Shown here: piece after piece, positions 8,339 through 18,449 of the stretch
How positions within the stretch are numbered: the first letter of the stretch is position 1
Layout of the letters: every line of letters begins with the position of its first letter
Assembly (NCBI GenBank): GCA_035310145.1
Contig: DATGEL010000113.1
Coordinates: forward strand, 1-44,757
Direction of reading: 5' to 3'
DNA: 44,757 bases
Origin: Dehalococcoidia bacterium
GTDB taxonomy: Bacteria; Chloroflexota; Dehalococcoidia; CAUJGQ01
Program-made: the position numbers and the translations under genes
The notes under the pieces: generated by a model
Database searches by the model: none
Told to the model about the DNA's origin: nothing
The model's input: only the letters and a program-made list of their open reading frames with translations

Positions 8339-11300
8339 ATGGCGCGCAACCTGGTGCAGCGCGAAGACGGCAAGCTGGTCAACGTCGCCCGCAAGCAGGG
8401 CCAGCTCTTCGTCTGCGCCACGGGCTGCTGCTGCGGCCACACCGAGCGCGGCTTCGCCCCGGTGCCCGAAGACCGCTACCACGCGGAGTGGGAGCGGCGG
8501 AAGCTGCGCAACAGGGTTCACCTGACGCAGGCGGGCTGCCTTGGCCCCTGTCCGCTGGCCAACGTGGCGCTGCTGCTGTTCGACGGCCGCCACGTCTGGT
8601 TTCACTCGATCAACACGCCCGAGCGCATCGCGGCGATCTACGACTACGCGGAGGCGATGCTGGCCGCCAACGCCTACCTGCCGCCGCCGCCGGCGCTGGC
8701 GCCCTATCACTTCACCTCCTTCACCTGGGACGCGCCGGAGAGCCACGACACCGTAGTGCCGGCGATCCCCGCACGGAGGCCCGATGTCGTCCGCGACGGC
8801 TTTCTTGTGCTCAGCCAGGCCGACACCGACCTGCTGGCGATCGAGGCCGCCCGTGCCTTTCTGCCGACCGACTTTCCGCCGGTGCGCGCCGTCAATCCCT
8901 CCTATCTGAGCACGGAGGCAGACATCGCCGCCTTCCTCGACGCGGAACTGCCCGCGGCCGAGCTCGTCGTCGTGCGACTGCTGGGCGGGCGCGGCAGCTT
9001 CGCCGCCGGCCTGGATCGCATCGTGGCGCAGGCGCAGCGCGACGGCTTCTGGCTGATCTGCTTGCCGGGCACCGAGAGCCTCGATCCGGAGCTGATGGCG
9101 CTCTCCAATGCCGGCGTGCCGATCGCGCACGAACTGAGCGCCTACCTGCTGCACGGCGGGCCGCGCAACTACGCCCAGGCGCTCTGCTTCCTCGCCGATC
9201 ACCTGCTTACCACCGGCTTCGGCTACGATGCACCGGCGCCGCAACCCCGACACGGCGTCTACCATCCCGAGGTGCCGGAAGGCACGCTCGCCGCGTGGCG
9301 GGCGCACCAAGATCCGACGCGGCCCACGATCGGCCTGCTCTTCTACCGCGCGCACCTGCTCTCCGGCAACACCGCGTTCGTGGACGCGATCGTGCAGCGC
9401 GGCGCGGCTGCCGGCCTCAACCTCCTGCCGGTTTTTGCCTACTCGCTCAAGGAGACCGGCGCGGATGGCGTGCCGGAGGCACTGAGTTACCTCATCGACG
9501 AACGCGGCGAGCCGCTGGTGGACGCGGTGCTGTGCTCGCTGTCGTTCGCGATGGGCGGCGTCGACCCAGAGACCGCAGCGCTCTCCGACTGGGCGGTGAC
9601 GGCGCTGGAACGGCTCGACGTGCCGGTGGTGCAGATCGTGACCGCCTCAAGCCCGCGCGAGCAGTGGCTGGCTTCGCTGCGCGGCTTGAACCCGGTCGAC
9701 GCGGCGATGAACGTCGCCATCCCGGAGTTCGACGGCCGCATCATCTCCGTGCCCGTCTCATTCAAAGAAGCGGACAACGAGGCGGACGCGGGTAAGGGCG
9801 CGGGCGCGGTGCGCTATGTGCCCGACGAGGAGCGCATCGACGCCTGCCTGGAGCTGGTGCGCCGGCTCGCAGTGCTGCGGCGCAAGCCGAACGCCAAGAA
9901 GCGCATCGCCTTCGTGCTCACCAACCAGGCCGCGCGAGCCAGCCGCATCGGCAACGCCGTGGGCCTCGACGCGCCCGCCTCGCTGATCCGGCTGCTGGAG
10001 CAGATGAAAGCTGCCGGATATACGGTGGAAGATGTGCCGGAGAGCGGCGACCAACTCATTCACGACCTGATCGCCCGCTGCTCTTACGACACGGAACTGC
10101 TGACCGACGATCAGCTCGCCGGCGCGGCCGCGCGCGTGCTGGCCCCCGCGTATGCCGACTGGTTCGCCGACCTCTCGGCGAAGAGCCGGGCGGAGATGCT
10201 GGGCCAGTGGGGCGAGCCGCCCGGTGCAGCCTACGTGCACGAGAGCGCGATCGCCCTGGCCGGTCTGCGCTTTGGCAACGTCTTCGTGGCGCTGCAGCCG
10301 CCGCGCGGCTACGGCATGGATCCGAACGCGATCTACCACCTGCCCGACCTGCCGCCCACGCACAACTACCACGCGCTCTACCGCTGGCTGCGCGACGAAG
10401 ACGGCTTCGCAGCCGACGCGATCGTGCACCTGGGTAAGCACGGCACGCTCGAGTGGCTGCCCGGCAAGGCGGCGGGGCCGGGCCCCGACTGCTATCCCGA
10501 CCAGTTCCTGGCCGGTCTGCCGCTCGTCTATCCGTTCATCATCAACGACCCCGGCGAGGGCACGCAGGCGAAGCGCCGGGCACATGCCGTCGTCGTCGAT
10601 CACATGACGCCGCCGCTGACGAGCGCCGGCCTCTATGGCGAGCTGGCGGAGCTGGGACAACTGATCGACGAGTATTACCAGGTCGAGCTGCTCGACCCGG
10701 CCAAGACACCGCTGCTGCAGCGCCAGATCTGGGATGTGCTGCAACGCGCCCACCTCGGCGCGGAAATGGAGCTGCTGCTGAACCGCAACAGCGGCGGCCA
10801 CACGCATGAGTGGGACCCGGCGCTGACCGAGGATGGCACGCCGGTCTCGCTGACGGAGATGCGCGGCAAGGATTTTGCCCATCTGCTGCAGGAGATCGAC
10901 GGGTATCTCTGCGAGCTGGCCGGCGCCCAGATCCGCGACGGCCTGCACGTGCTCGGCCAGGTGCCGGAGGGCGCGCAACTGACCGAGCTGCTCTTCCACC
11001 TCACGCGCCTGCCGAACCTCGACATGCCCGCGTTGCCCGACGCCGTGGCAATCGCCGCCGGCGCCGTGCGCCACGATGTCACCGCCCCCGCGAACGCCTG
11101 GCTGGCTCAGCTGACCGGTCTCGCGCTGAACGTGGCCGGGGACGTGTACGCGGCGATCGACGCGCTCTGCCGCGAGCTGCTCAGCGCGCTGGCCGAAGGC
11201 GGCCTCCAGGCGGCGCAGGTGGAAGCGGCCTGCCGGCGCGTTCTGGTCGGGGCGCCGGGCGACTCAGCTGCCGCCGAGCGCGTGCTGCGCTATGTCTGCG

Positions 11301-12643
11301 CCGAGCTGTTGCCGAAGCTGCAGCGCATTCCCGACGAGCTGGGCCGCGTGCTGGAGGCGCTGGACGGCCGCTATACGCCGGCCGGGCCGAGCGGTGCGCC
11401 GACGCGCGGCATGGCGCATGTGCTGCCCACCGGCCGCAACTTCTACGGCGTCGATCCGCGCGCCATTCCCAGCGTCGCCGCCTGGCAGACGGGTCGCGCC
11501 CTGGCCGATGAGCTGCTGGCGAAGCACCTGCGCGACGAGGGGCGCTACCCCGAGTCGGTCGGCATCTCCATCTGGGGCACCAGCGCCATGCGCACGCACG
11601 GCGACGACATCGCCGAGGTCTTCGCCCTGCTCGGCGTGCAGCCACGCTGGCAGCCGGAGAACCGGCGGCTGCTCGGCATCGACGTCATCCCGCTCGAGGC
11701 GCTCGGCCGGCCGCGCATCGACGTGGTCTGCCGCATCTCCGGCTTCTTCCGCGACGCCTTCCCGCACCTGATCGCGGCGATCGACGAGGCGGTGCGCGCC
11801 GTGGCCGCGCTCGACGAGCCGCCCGATCAAAACTTCGTGCGCCGCCACGCCCTGGCCGAGCGCGGACGGCTGGCCGCGACCGGGCTGGACGAGGCAGAGG
11901 CGGAGCGCCGCTCGCTGTACAGAATCTTCGGCTGTAAGCCGGGCAGCTATGGCGCCGGCATCCTGCCGCTGATCGACGAGCGCAACTGGCGGGGCGTGGC
12001 CGACTTCGCCGAGGCCTATCTGAACTGGGGCGGCTACGCCTACACCGGCGCGGAGTTCGGCACAGACGCGCGTTCCGACTTCAAAGCCGCGCTCGAACGC
12101 GTGGTCGTGGCCGTAAAGAACCAGGACAACCGCGAGCACGATATCTTCGACTCGGACGATTACCTGCAGTTCCATGGCGGCATGATCGCCACGATCCGCG
12201 CCCTCACGGGCCGGGCGCCGCGCAAGTACTTCGGCGACAGCGCCGACCCGCGCCGCGCCCGCGTGCGCGACCTGAAGGAGGAGGCGCTGCGCGTCTTCCG
12301 CTCGCGTGTGATCAACCCGAAGTGGCTGGAGTCGATTCGCCGCCACGGCTACAAGGGCGGATTGGAGCTGGCGGCGACGGTGGACTACCTGTTCGGCTAC
12401 GATGCAACCGCGGACGTGGTGGACGACTGGATGTACGCAGACCTGACGGACAGCTACGTGCTCGCCGCCGAGCAGCGCGACTTTCTGCGCCAGAGCAACC
12501 CCTGGGCGCTGCGCGACATCGCCGGCCGCCTGCTGGAAGCCGTCGATCGCGGCCTCTGGCAGACCCCCGACGCCGATCAACTCGACGCGCTGCGCGCCGC
12601 CTATCTCGAGTCCGACGGCGAGCTGGAAGGGGCGCTGCCGTGA
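8339..12643 (+). CDS. cobN: Cobaltochelatase large subunit CobN with N-terminal [2Fe-2S] ferredoxin-like domain
   Basis: 1434 aa from ATG 8339; an in-frame GTG at 8282 would add 19 residues of low-complexity leader, and neither start has a strong Shine-Dalgarno. CobN/ChlH-family proteins hold the tetrapyrrole while an AAA+ partner (next gene) drives ATP-dependent metal insertion; in the classical pathway this puts Co2+ into hydrogenobyrinate a,c-diamide. Seen: residues 1-110 form a thioredoxin-like ferredoxin module ([16 protein letters not shown], with Cys26, 30, 31 and 32, then [10 protein letters not shown]). The full CobN body follows, including [31 protein letters not shown] and a C-terminal region ending in the [12 protein letters not shown] segment. 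First gene of a nine-gene operon, under the cobalamin riboswitch. A magnesium chelatase ChlH role is less likely because no chlorophyll genes are near. Confidence 0.93.
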   Translation: MARNLVQREDGKLVNVARKQGQLFVCATGCCCGHTERGFAPVPEDRYHAEWERRKLRNRVHLTQAGCLGPCPLANVALLLFDGRHVWFHSINTPERIAAIYDYAEAMLAANAYLPPPPALAPYHFTSFTWDAPESHDTVVPAIPARRPDVVRDGFLVLSQADTDLLAIEAARAFLPTDFPPVRAVNPSYLSTEADIAAFLDAELPAAELVVVRLLGGRGSFAAGLDRIVAQAQRDGFWLICLPGTESLDPELMALSNAGVPIAHELSAYLLHGGPRNYAQALCFLADHLLTTGFGYDAPAPQPRHGVYHPEVPEGTLAAWRAHQDPTRPTIGLLFYRAHLLSGNTAFVDAIVQRGAAAGLNLLPVFAYSLKETGADGVPEALSYLIDERGEPLVDAVLCSLSFAMGGVDPETAALSDWAVTALERLDVPVVQIVTASSPREQWLASLRGLNPVDAAMNVAIPEFDGRIISVPVSFKEADNEADAGKGAGAVRYVPDEERIDACLELVRRLAVLRRKPNAKKRIAFVLTNQAARASRIGNAVGLDAPASLIRLLEQMKAAGYTVEDVPESGDQLIHDLIARCSYDTELLTDDQLAGAAARVLAPAYADWFADLSAKSRAEMLGQWGEPPGAAYVHESAIALAGLRFGNVFVALQPPRGYGMDPNAIYHLPDLPPTHNYHALYRWLRDEDGFAADAIVHLGKHGTLEWLPGKAAGPGPDCYPDQFLAGLPLVYPFIINDPGEGTQAKRRAHAVVVDHMTPPLTSAGLYGELAELGQLIDEYYQVELLDPAKTPLLQRQIWDVLQRAHLGAEMELLLNRNSGGHTHEWDPALTEDGTPVSLTEMRGKDFAHLLQEIDGYLCELAGAQIRDGLHVLGQVPEGAQLTELLFHLTRLPNLDMPALPDAVAIAAGAVRHDVTAPANAWLAQLTGLALNVAGDVYAAIDALCRELLSALAEGGLQAAQVEAACRRVLVGAPGDSAAAERVLRYVCAELLPKLQRIPDELGRVLEALDGRYTPAGPSGAPTRGMAHVLPTGRNFYGVDPRAIPSVAAWQTGRALADELLAKHLRDEGRYPESVGISIWGTSAMRTHGDDIAEVFALLGVQPRWQPENRRLLGIDVIPLEALGRPRIDVVCRISGFFRDAFPHLIAAIDEAVRAVAALDEPPDQNFVRRHALAERGRLAATGLDEAEAERRSLYRIFGCKPGSYGAGILPLIDERNWRGVADFAEAYLNWGGYAYTGAEFGTDARSDFKAALERVVVAVKNQDNREHDIFDSDDYLQFHGGMIATIRALTGRAPRKYFGDSADPRRARVRDLKEEALRVFRSRVINPKWLESIRRHGYKGGLELAATVDYLFGYDATADVVDDWMYADLTDSYVLAAEQRDFLRQSNPWALRDIAGRLLEAVDRGLWQTPDADQLDALRAAYLESDGELEGALP

Positions 12644-14676
12644 GCGGTCCTCGCGCCCGCCCGCTCTTCCCCTTCACCGCCATCGTCGGGCAGGAACAGA
12701 TGCGCCTGGCGCTGCTGCTGCACGCGGTCAATCCCGCCTTGGGCGGCGTGCTGGTGCGCGGGCAGAAGGGCACCGCCAAGTCGACGGCAGTGCGGGCGCT
12801 GGCCGCCTTGCTGCCCGAGATCGAGCGCGTCGCCGGCTGCCCGTATGGCTGCGACCCGCGCGAGATCGCCGCCGCCTGCGAGTCGTGCTCGCAGCGGATC
12901 ACCGCGAGCGAAGCGCCGGCCGTCGAACGGGCGCGCGTGCCCGTCGTGGAGCTGCCGATCGGAGCGACAGAAGATCGCGTGGTCGGCAGCCTGGACCTGG
13001 AGAGCGCAATTCAGAGCGGCGAGCGACGCTTCGAGCCGGGCCTGCTGGCGCGGGCGAACCGCGGCATTTTATACATGGACGAAGTCAACCTGCTCGGCGA
13101 TCACCTGGTCGATCTCCTGCTCGATGCGGCGGCGATGGGCCGCAACTACGTCGAGCGCGAGGGCGTCTCCATAAGCCACCCGGCGCAGGTGATGCTGATC
13201 GGCACGATGAACCCGGAAGAGGGCGAGCTGCGGCCACAACTGCTGGACCGCTTCGCCCTGGCCGTCGAGGTCGGCGGGCTGAACGATGCCGACGCCCGCG
13301 CCGCCGCTGTGCGCAACCGCCTGGCATTCGAGCGCGACCCGGCGGGCTTCATCGCCGCGCAGGCGCCCGTCGAGGCGGCAGAACGGGATCGGCTCGAACG
13401 GGCGCGGGCAAGGCTACCGCGGGTTGAGTTGCCCTCGGCCATGCTCGACCTTGCTGTGCAGCTTTGCGCCGGCTTCGGTGTCGACGGCCTGCGCGCCGAC
13501 CTTGCCCTCTGCCGCGCGGCCATTGCGCTGGCCGCTTACCGCGGCCGCGGCTGCGTGACGCTGGCAGACGTGCGTGCGGTGGCGCCGCTGGTGCTGGCGC
13601 ACCGGCGGCGGCGCCAACCGTTCGAGCAGCCCGGCATCGACGAAGCCCAGCTCGACGAGGCGCTGGCAGAATTCGAGAACCGGCAGGATGGGGCGGGACG
13701 GGGCGACAGTTCCGGCTCCGAGCCATCGATTCCGGCGCCGGCAGCCACCCCCTCAATCAACGGGGCTTCTGCGAGTGCACCCGCTGGAACCGAACCGCGC
13801 GAGCGGCGTGGCGAGGCGGCGCCGGTCGTGACCCCAGCGCCGGAGCGCTGGACCGCGCCGAGCGAGCTGGCTCGGCCGCTGACGCTGCCGCAGGTGCTGG
13901 CGCGGGCGCAGCGCGAGGCGCGCGGCCGCCGGCCTGCGCCCACTGGCACACGCGGAGAGGTCGTCCGCTCCGGCCGGCCGCGGGGCCGGCCGCGCGAGCT
14001 GGCGCTGGCGGCGACGCTGCGCGCGGCCGCGCCGTACCAACGGTCGCGGCGATCAGCGGCGGCGGCAGGGCGGGGCATCGTTTTGCGCGACGGCGATCTG
14101 CGGGAGCGGGTGCGGCGCGGGCGCAGCGGCAACCTGGTGCTCTTCGCCCTCGACGCCAGCGGCTCAATGGGCGCTCGCGCGCGCATGGCGGCCGCGAAAC
14201 GACAGGTGCTCGACTTGCTGCTGGACGTGTACCGGCGCCGCGACCGCGTGGCGATAGTCGTCTTCCGTGGCTCTGGCGCCGTGCTGGCGCTGCCGCCCAC
14301 AAACAGCGTCGACCTCGCACAGCAGCGACTGATCGCCCTGCCCACCGGCGGCCGCACGCCGCTGGCGGCGGGGCTGCGGCTGGCCGCGGAAACCGCGCGG
14401 CGCGCGGCAAGCGACGATCGCGGCCTGCGACCACTGCTCGTGCTGGTTTCGGACGGCCGTGCCAACGCCGAGGCCGGCGGCGCCGACCCGTGGCGTTCGG
14501 CACAGAGTGAGGCCGAACGCTGGCGCGCCGCGGGCTGGCCCAGCGTCGTGCTCGACCCCGAGCCCGGCCGAGCCGGCGCCGGCCTCGCACGCTCCGTCGC
14601 CGGCTCACTGGGTGCGACGTATCTGCACGGCGGCACGGGCGCTGAGTCGTCGTTGCGTGCAGCGAGGCGGCCATGA
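12640..14676 (+). CDS. ChlI-ChlD fusion, AAA+/VWA chelatase motor subunit (CobN partner)
   Basis: 678 aa from GTG 12640, which overlaps the cobN stop by 4 nt (GTGA); the open frame extends upstream inside cobN but without a ChlI-type N-terminus. Seen: AAA+ ATPase with Walker A GQKGTAKST (residues 41-49), a Cys cluster Cys67-x3-Cys71-x8-Cys80-x2-Cys83, and Walker B GILYMDEVNLL (Asp147, Glu148). A Pro/Ala/acidic linker covers about 345-480. A VWA domain follows with the MIDAS motif DASGSMG (Asp505, Ser507, Ser509) and TGGRTPLAAGL. In Mg-chelatases the I and D subunits are separate and form stacked rings; here both sit on one chain. With cobN directly upstream, it most likely powers cobalt insertion in place of CobS/CobT. 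Confidence 0.9.
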   Translation: MSGPRARPLFPFTAIVGQEQMRLALLLHAVNPALGGVLVRGQKGTAKSTAVRALAALLPEIERVAGCPYGCDPREIAAACESCSQRITASEAPAVERARVPVVELPIGATEDRVVGSLDLESAIQSGERRFEPGLLARANRGILYMDEVNLLGDHLVDLLLDAAAMGRNYVEREGVSISHPAQVMLIGTMNPEEGELRPQLLDRFALAVEVGGLNDADARAAAVRNRLAFERDPAGFIAAQAPVEAAERDRLERARARLPRVELPSAMLDLAVQLCAGFGVDGLRADLALCRAAIALAAYRGRGCVTLADVRAVAPLVLAHRRRRQPFEQPGIDEAQLDEALAEFENRQDGAGRGDSSGSEPSIPAPAATPSINGASASAPAGTEPRERRGEAAPVVTPAPERWTAPSELARPLTLPQVLARAQREARGRRPAPTGTRGEVVRSGRPRGRPRELALAATLRAAAPYQRSRRSAAAAGRGIVLRDGDLRERVRRGRSGNLVLFALDASGSMGARARMAAAKRQVLDLLLDVYRRRDRVAIVVFRGSGAVLALPPTNSVDLAQQRLIALPTGGRTPLAAGLRLAAETARRAASDDRGLRPLLVLVSDGRANAEAGGADPWRSAQSEAERWRAAGWPSVVLDPEPGRAGAGLARSVAGSLGATYLHGGTGAESSLRAARRP

Positions 14677-15383
14677 GCGGAGCACGTGCGGCCGCTGCGT
14701 CGTTGGTAGAGCGTTACGCCCTGCCGCCGGATGAGATCGAGCGGCGCAGCCTGGGCATCGTCGCGCCTGCCGTCGGCGAACGCTTCGCGGACCCCGGCGA
14801 GCAGTCCGTCGCCACGCGGGTGGTCTATGCCGCCGGCGATCTCGAGCTGGCGCGCTCGCTGCGCTTCTCCTGTGCGCCGCTGCCGGCGGCGATCGCAGCC
14901 TTGCGCGGGAGGTGCCACGTGGTAACCGACGTGCGCATGGTCGCCGCGGCGCTCGACCGCGCGCGCCTGCAGCGGCTGGGCTGCGAGCTGCTTTGCGCGA
15001 TCGATACGCCCGGAGTTGCCGAAGCGGCCCGCGGCGCCGGCGTGACGCGCTCGCTCGCCGGCATACGGCTGCTGGCCGCGCGGCTCGACGCCGCCGTGGT
15101 GGTAATCGGCAACGCGCCGACAGCGCTGCTCGGTCTGCTGGATCTGGTCGACGCCGGCACGGTGCGGCCCGCCTGCGTGATTGGCATGCCGGTGGGTTTC
15201 GTGGCCGCCGCCGAGGCGAAGGCCGAGCTCCTGCGGCGGCACCTGCCGGCGATCGCGATCGAGGGCACGCGCGGCGGCTCGGCCGTGGCGGCGGCGGCGC
15301 TCAACGTCCTCCTGCGCCTCGCTCTCGATGAGCCGGCGGTACCCTTGCCGGCGCCGAGCGAAATAGGCGGTCCGCCGCGATGA
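14673..15383 (+). CDS. cbiC: Precorrin-8X / cobalt-precorrin-8 methylmutase (CbiC/CobH)
   Basis: 236 aa. Moves the C11 methyl group to C12, giving (cobyrinate) hydrogenobyrinate. Seen: the C-terminal signature GNAPTALLGLLDLVDAG, then PACVIGMPVGFVGA-like residues (here IGMPVGFVAAAEAK) and a closing RGGSAVAAAALN. Overlaps the stop of chlID by 4 nt (ATGA) and the next start by 4 nt. Odd: in CobH and CbiC the motif RMVHACG or RVIHTTA carries the catalytic His (His43 in CobH); here the matching segment reads RVVYAAGD, with Tyr52 in that place (codon TAT at 14826). The rest of the fold looks intact, so this may be a subfamily variant rather than a dead enzyme. Confidence 0.9.
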   Translation: MSGARAAAASLVERYALPPDEIERRSLGIVAPAVGERFADPGEQSVATRVVYAAGDLELARSLRFSCAPLPAAIAALRGRCHVVTDVRMVAAALDRARLQRLGCELLCAIDTPGVAEAARGAGVTRSLAGIRLLAARLDAAVVVIGNAPTALLGLLDLVDAGTVRPACVIGMPVGFVAAAEAKAELLRRHLPAIAIEGTRGGSAVAAAALNVLLRLALDEPAVPLPAPSEIGGPPR

Positions 15384-16501
15384 ACGACGGAGAGATGGAG
15401 ATCGTCCGCCGCCGCGGCATGCGCACCGGCTACACCACCGGCGCGTGCGCGGCCGCCGCGGCCGCCGCCGCCACGCAGGCGCTGCTCAGCGGCGTGGCGC
15501 CGGCCGAGGTCACCATCCACCTGCCGGTGGGACGCGATGCCAGTTTTGCCCTCGTGAACTGGCGGGTTGAACCCATCCGCGCCGGATGCGGGGTGATCAA
15601 GGACGCCGGCGACGACCCCGACGTCACCCACGGCGCCGAGATCCGCGCCACGGTCTGGCGCGGATGCGCGCCCGGCATCGAGCTGCGCGGTGGCGAGGGC
15701 GTGGGCACCGTGACGTTGCCGGGGCTCGGCCTGGCGATCGGCGGCCCGGCGATCAACCCCGTGCCGCGACGCATGATCTGTGACGAGGTCACGCGGGCCG
15801 CGGGCGACGGGCTCAAGACGCACGGTCTGGTCGTCGAGATCAGCGTGCCGCGCGGCGCGGAGATCGCGAAGAAGACGCTGAACGCGCGCCTGGGCATCGT
15901 CGGCGGCATCTCGATCCTGGGCACGACGGGTATCGTGCGGCCCTACTCCACCGCCTCGTACCGGGCGAGCGTGGGCCAGGGCATCGACGTGGCCGCTGCC
16001 AATGGGCAGCACGAGGTCGTGCTGAGCACCGGCGGCCGCAGTGAGCAGTTCGTGCAGGCGCTGCTGGACCTGCCCGAAGTCTGCTTCGTGGAGATGGGAG
16101 AGTTCACGGGCTACGCGCTGAAGCGGGCCGTGCAACGGCGGCTGCGCCGTGCCACGCTCGCCGGCATGATCGGCAAGTTCTCCAAGATCGCCCAGGGCCA
16201 CTTCATGACTCACGTCGCCGGCAACCGCGTCGACCCGGCATTCCTTGCCGCACTGGCCGCGCGGGCGGGCGCGGATTCCGCGTTGCAGGCAGAGATCGCC
16301 GCTGCCAACACCGCCCGTCATGCGCAGGAGCTGGCCCAGCGGCACGGCCTGTCCGCGTTCTTCGAGCTCATCGCCGCGGAGGCCGCCGGCAGAAGCCGCG
16401 ATCACGTGCACGGGGAGCTGGCCGTGGAGGCGATCCTCTTCGATTTCGATGGCGCCGTGCTCGGCCGCGCCGGCCTTCCCGCCTGCGAGGCCCGACAGTG
16501 A
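15380..16501 (+). CDS. cbiD: Cobalt-precorrin-5B C1-methyltransferase CbiD
   Basis: 373 aa. CbiD methylates C1 of the ring with S-adenosylmethionine in the cobalt-early pathway. Seen: the CbiD-specific start RTGYTTGACAAAAA (from about residue 15), VIKDAGDDPDVTHG, the KKTLNARLGIVGGISILGTT segment and the VGNRVD-like VAGNRVDPAFL near the C-terminus. Length is typical of the family. ATG overlaps the cbiC stop (ATGA). CbiD is a marker of the anaerobic-type route and has no counterpart in the aerobic CobF/CobG pathway, so its presence beside CobN makes the operon a mix of route types. Confidence 0.95.
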   Translation: MNDGEMEIVRRRGMRTGYTTGACAAAAAAAATQALLSGVAPAEVTIHLPVGRDASFALVNWRVEPIRAGCGVIKDAGDDPDVTHGAEIRATVWRGCAPGIELRGGEGVGTVTLPGLGLAIGGPAINPVPRRMICDEVTRAAGDGLKTHGLVVEISVPRGAEIAKKTLNARLGIVGGISILGTTGIVRPYSTASYRASVGQGIDVAAANGQHEVVLSTGGRSEQFVQALLDLPEVCFVEMGEFTGYALKRAVQRRLRRATLAGMIGKFSKIAQGHFMTHVAGNRVDPAFLAALAARAGADSALQAEIAAANTARHAQELAQRHGLSAFFELIAAEAAGRSRDHVHGELAVEAILFDFDGAVLGRAGLPACEARQ

Positions 16502-17745
16502 GCCGTGGCGAAGGCGGTGGCTGGCCGGTCGTGCACATCGTCGGCATCGGCGACGGCGGCGCCGAGACGCTGGCGCCGCCGCAGCGCGCCCTGGTCGAGG
16601 CCGCCGATCTGCTGTGCGGCGGCGTCCGCCACCTCGCCTTCTTCCCGGAGCATGCGGCAGAGCGGTTCGCGATCCGCAGCAACATTGCGGCGCTCGGCGA
16701 CCTGCTCGAAGCGAGTGTCGGCAGGCGCCGTGCGGTCGTGCTCGCCTCGGGCGATCCGTGCTTTTACGGCGTCGGGCCGCTGTTGGCGCAACGACTCGGG
16801 CGCGAGCGCGTGTGCATTCATCCCGTCGCCGGCTCGGTCGCGCTCGCCTTCGCGCGGCTCGGCCTGCCGTGGCAGGACGCGGCGGTGCTCTCGGCGCATG
16901 GCCGGCCGCTGGCAAGCATCCTCCCGCGGGCGCTCTGCGGCCGTCTGCTGGCGATCCTCACCGACGCGGAGAACACCCCCGCCCGTGTGGCCGAAGCGCT
17001 GCGGCGTGCGGGCATGGAGAACGCCCGCGCCGCGGTTTGCGAGCGCCTCGGAGGGTCCGCCGAGCGCCTCGTTCATGGCCGGTTGGACGACATCGCGCGG
17101 CAGGAATTCGATCCGCTCAACCTGCTCGTGATCGATCGCGAGTCGTGCCCGTCTGCCGACCGACCCGGCTTCGGGCTCGATGAGTCGAGCTACGAAAGCG
17201 AGCGCGGCCAGATCACGAAGGCCGAGGTGCGCGCGATCACGTTGAGCAAGCTGGAGCCCTGGCGCCACGCGCTGGTCTGGGACATCGGCAGCGGCTCCGG
17301 CTCGCTGGCGATTGAGCTGGCCGGCCAGATGCCGCACGGTCGCTTGATCGCGATCGAGCCGGATCCCGCGCAGCTCACGGTGATGCGCCGCAACCTCGCC
17401 CGCTATCCACGATCGAATCTCACGCTCATAGCCGGCGCCGCTCCCGAAGCACTGGCCGGGCTGCCCGCCCCGGACGGCGTGTTCATCGGCGGCAGCGGCG
17501 GAGCGCTCCTGGAGGTGCTCCGCACATCTGCCGGGGCATTGCGGCCCGGCGGCCGCCTGGTTGCGAACTTCACCCTGCTGGAAAGCGTGGCAGAGTGGCA
17601 AGCGTTCGCCGGTGAGCGTGGCTGGCCGGCCCAGATGGTGCAGGTGTCGATCGCGCGCGGCGCGCCGCTTGGCGGCGGCACGCATCTGTCACCGCTCGGC
17701 CCGGTGTTTGTTGCCAGCCTGAGCCGTCCGGAGGCAGCGCGGTGA
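16498..17745 (+). CDS. cobL: CbiE-CbiT fusion (CobL-type), C5/C15 methyltransferase-decarboxylase
   Basis: 415 aa from GTG 16498 (GTGA overlap with cbiD). Methylates C5 and C15 and decarboxylates the C12 acetate. The N-terminal CbiE half (about 1-205) has the tetrapyrrole methylase fold with VHIVGIGDGG and LASGDPCFYG. The C-terminal CbiT half (about 225-415) has the Rossmann SAM site DIGSGSGSLAIEL (from residue 262) and FIGGSGG. In many anaerobic-route bacteria CbiE and CbiT are separate; fusion is typical of CobL and is also common elsewhere. Confidence 0.94.
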   Translation: MSRGEGGGWPVVHIVGIGDGGAETLAPPQRALVEAADLLCGGVRHLAFFPEHAAERFAIRSNIAALGDLLEASVGRRRAVVLASGDPCFYGVGPLLAQRLGRERVCIHPVAGSVALAFARLGLPWQDAAVLSAHGRPLASILPRALCGRLLAILTDAENTPARVAEALRRAGMENARAAVCERLGGSAERLVHGRLDDIARQEFDPLNLLVIDRESCPSADRPGFGLDESSYESERGQITKAEVRAITLSKLEPWRHALVWDIGSGSGSLAIELAGQMPHGRLIAIEPDPAQLTVMRRNLARYPRSNLTLIAGAAPEALAGLPAPDGVFIGGSGGALLEVLRTSAGALRPGGRLVANFTLLESVAEWQAFAGERGWPAQMVQVSIARGAPLGGGTHLSPLGPVFVASLSRPEAAR

Positions 17746-18449
17746 GCACCGGCACGCTGTACGGCATCGGCGCCGGCCCCGGCGACCCCGAGCTGATCAC
17801 GCTCAAGGGGCTGAGGATATTGCGAAGCGTGCGCGTGGTCTACGTGCCGGCCACGGCGCCGGGCCGCAGCATGGCCGCGACGATCGTGCGGCCGCATCTT
17901 TCGCCCGACCGCCAGCGCATCATCGAGCTGGTCTGCCCACCGCTGCGCGATCGGGCCGCGCTGCTGCGGCGCTGGGCCGAGCTTGCCGCAGAGGTGGCGG
18001 CTGTGCTGGCATCGGGCGAGGATGCGGCATTTGTCACGGAAGGCGATCCGTCGCTCTACAGCACGTTTCAGTACCTTGCCGGGGCGCTGCACGATCAACA
18101 TCCGGCGCTGCGCATCGAGACGGTGCCCGGTATCGCCTCGCCCTTCGCCGCGGCGGCGCTTGCCGGCACACCCCTGGCGATGTGGGACGAAGCCCTCGGC
18201 ATCGTGCCTGCAACCGCGCCGCCGCCGGTGCTGGAGGCGATCTCGGGCGCTTGTGCCACGACGGCAGTCCTGAAACCGAGCGCAGCACCCGGAAGCCTGG
18301 CGAGGCTCATGCACAGCAACGGCGCGGAGCTCACCACCATCCGGCGGGTCGGCTGGCCGGAACAGCAACTCACCCGCGGGCCGGAAGCGCTGGCGCTGGC
18401 AGCGGAGGACTATTTCACGATCGCCCTGCTGCGGCGGAGGAACGGATGA
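17742..18449 (+). CDS. cbiL: Precorrin-2 / cobalt-factor II C20-methyltransferase (CbiL/CobI)
   Basis: 235 aa, GTG start overlapping the previous stop (GTGA). Adds the C20 methyl group, the first ring step after precorrin-2. Seen: tetrapyrrole methylase fold with GIGAGPGDPELITLKG at residues 8-23, VTEGDPSLYSTF (SAM pocket), VPGIASPFAAAA and a hydrophobic final strand (DYFTIALL). Length fits the family. Whether the substrate is metal-free or cobalt-loaded depends on which chelatase acts in this organism. Confidence 0.94.
   Translation: MSTGTLYGIGAGPGDPELITLKGLRILRSVRVVYVPATAPGRSMAATIVRPHLSPDRQRIIELVCPPLRDRAALLRRWAELAAEVAAVLASGEDAAFVTEGDPSLYSTFQYLAGALHDQHPALRIETVPGIASPFAAAALAGTPLAMWDEALGIVPATAPPPVLEAISGACATTAVLKPSAAPGSLARLMHSNGAELTTIRRVGWPEQQLTRGPEALALAAEDYFTIALLRRRNG

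Noticed and set aside
6620-9795. Long plus-strand frames over the LVIVD gene and across the riboswitch (491 and 623 codons)
   Set aside because: Low-complexity Arg/Ala/Pro-rich translations; one would span the structured riboswitch and run out of frame through cobN.
11264-16915. Long minus-strand frames under cobN, chlID and cbiD
   Set aside because: No ribosome sites or motifs; they lie opposite well-supported, translationally coupled genes.
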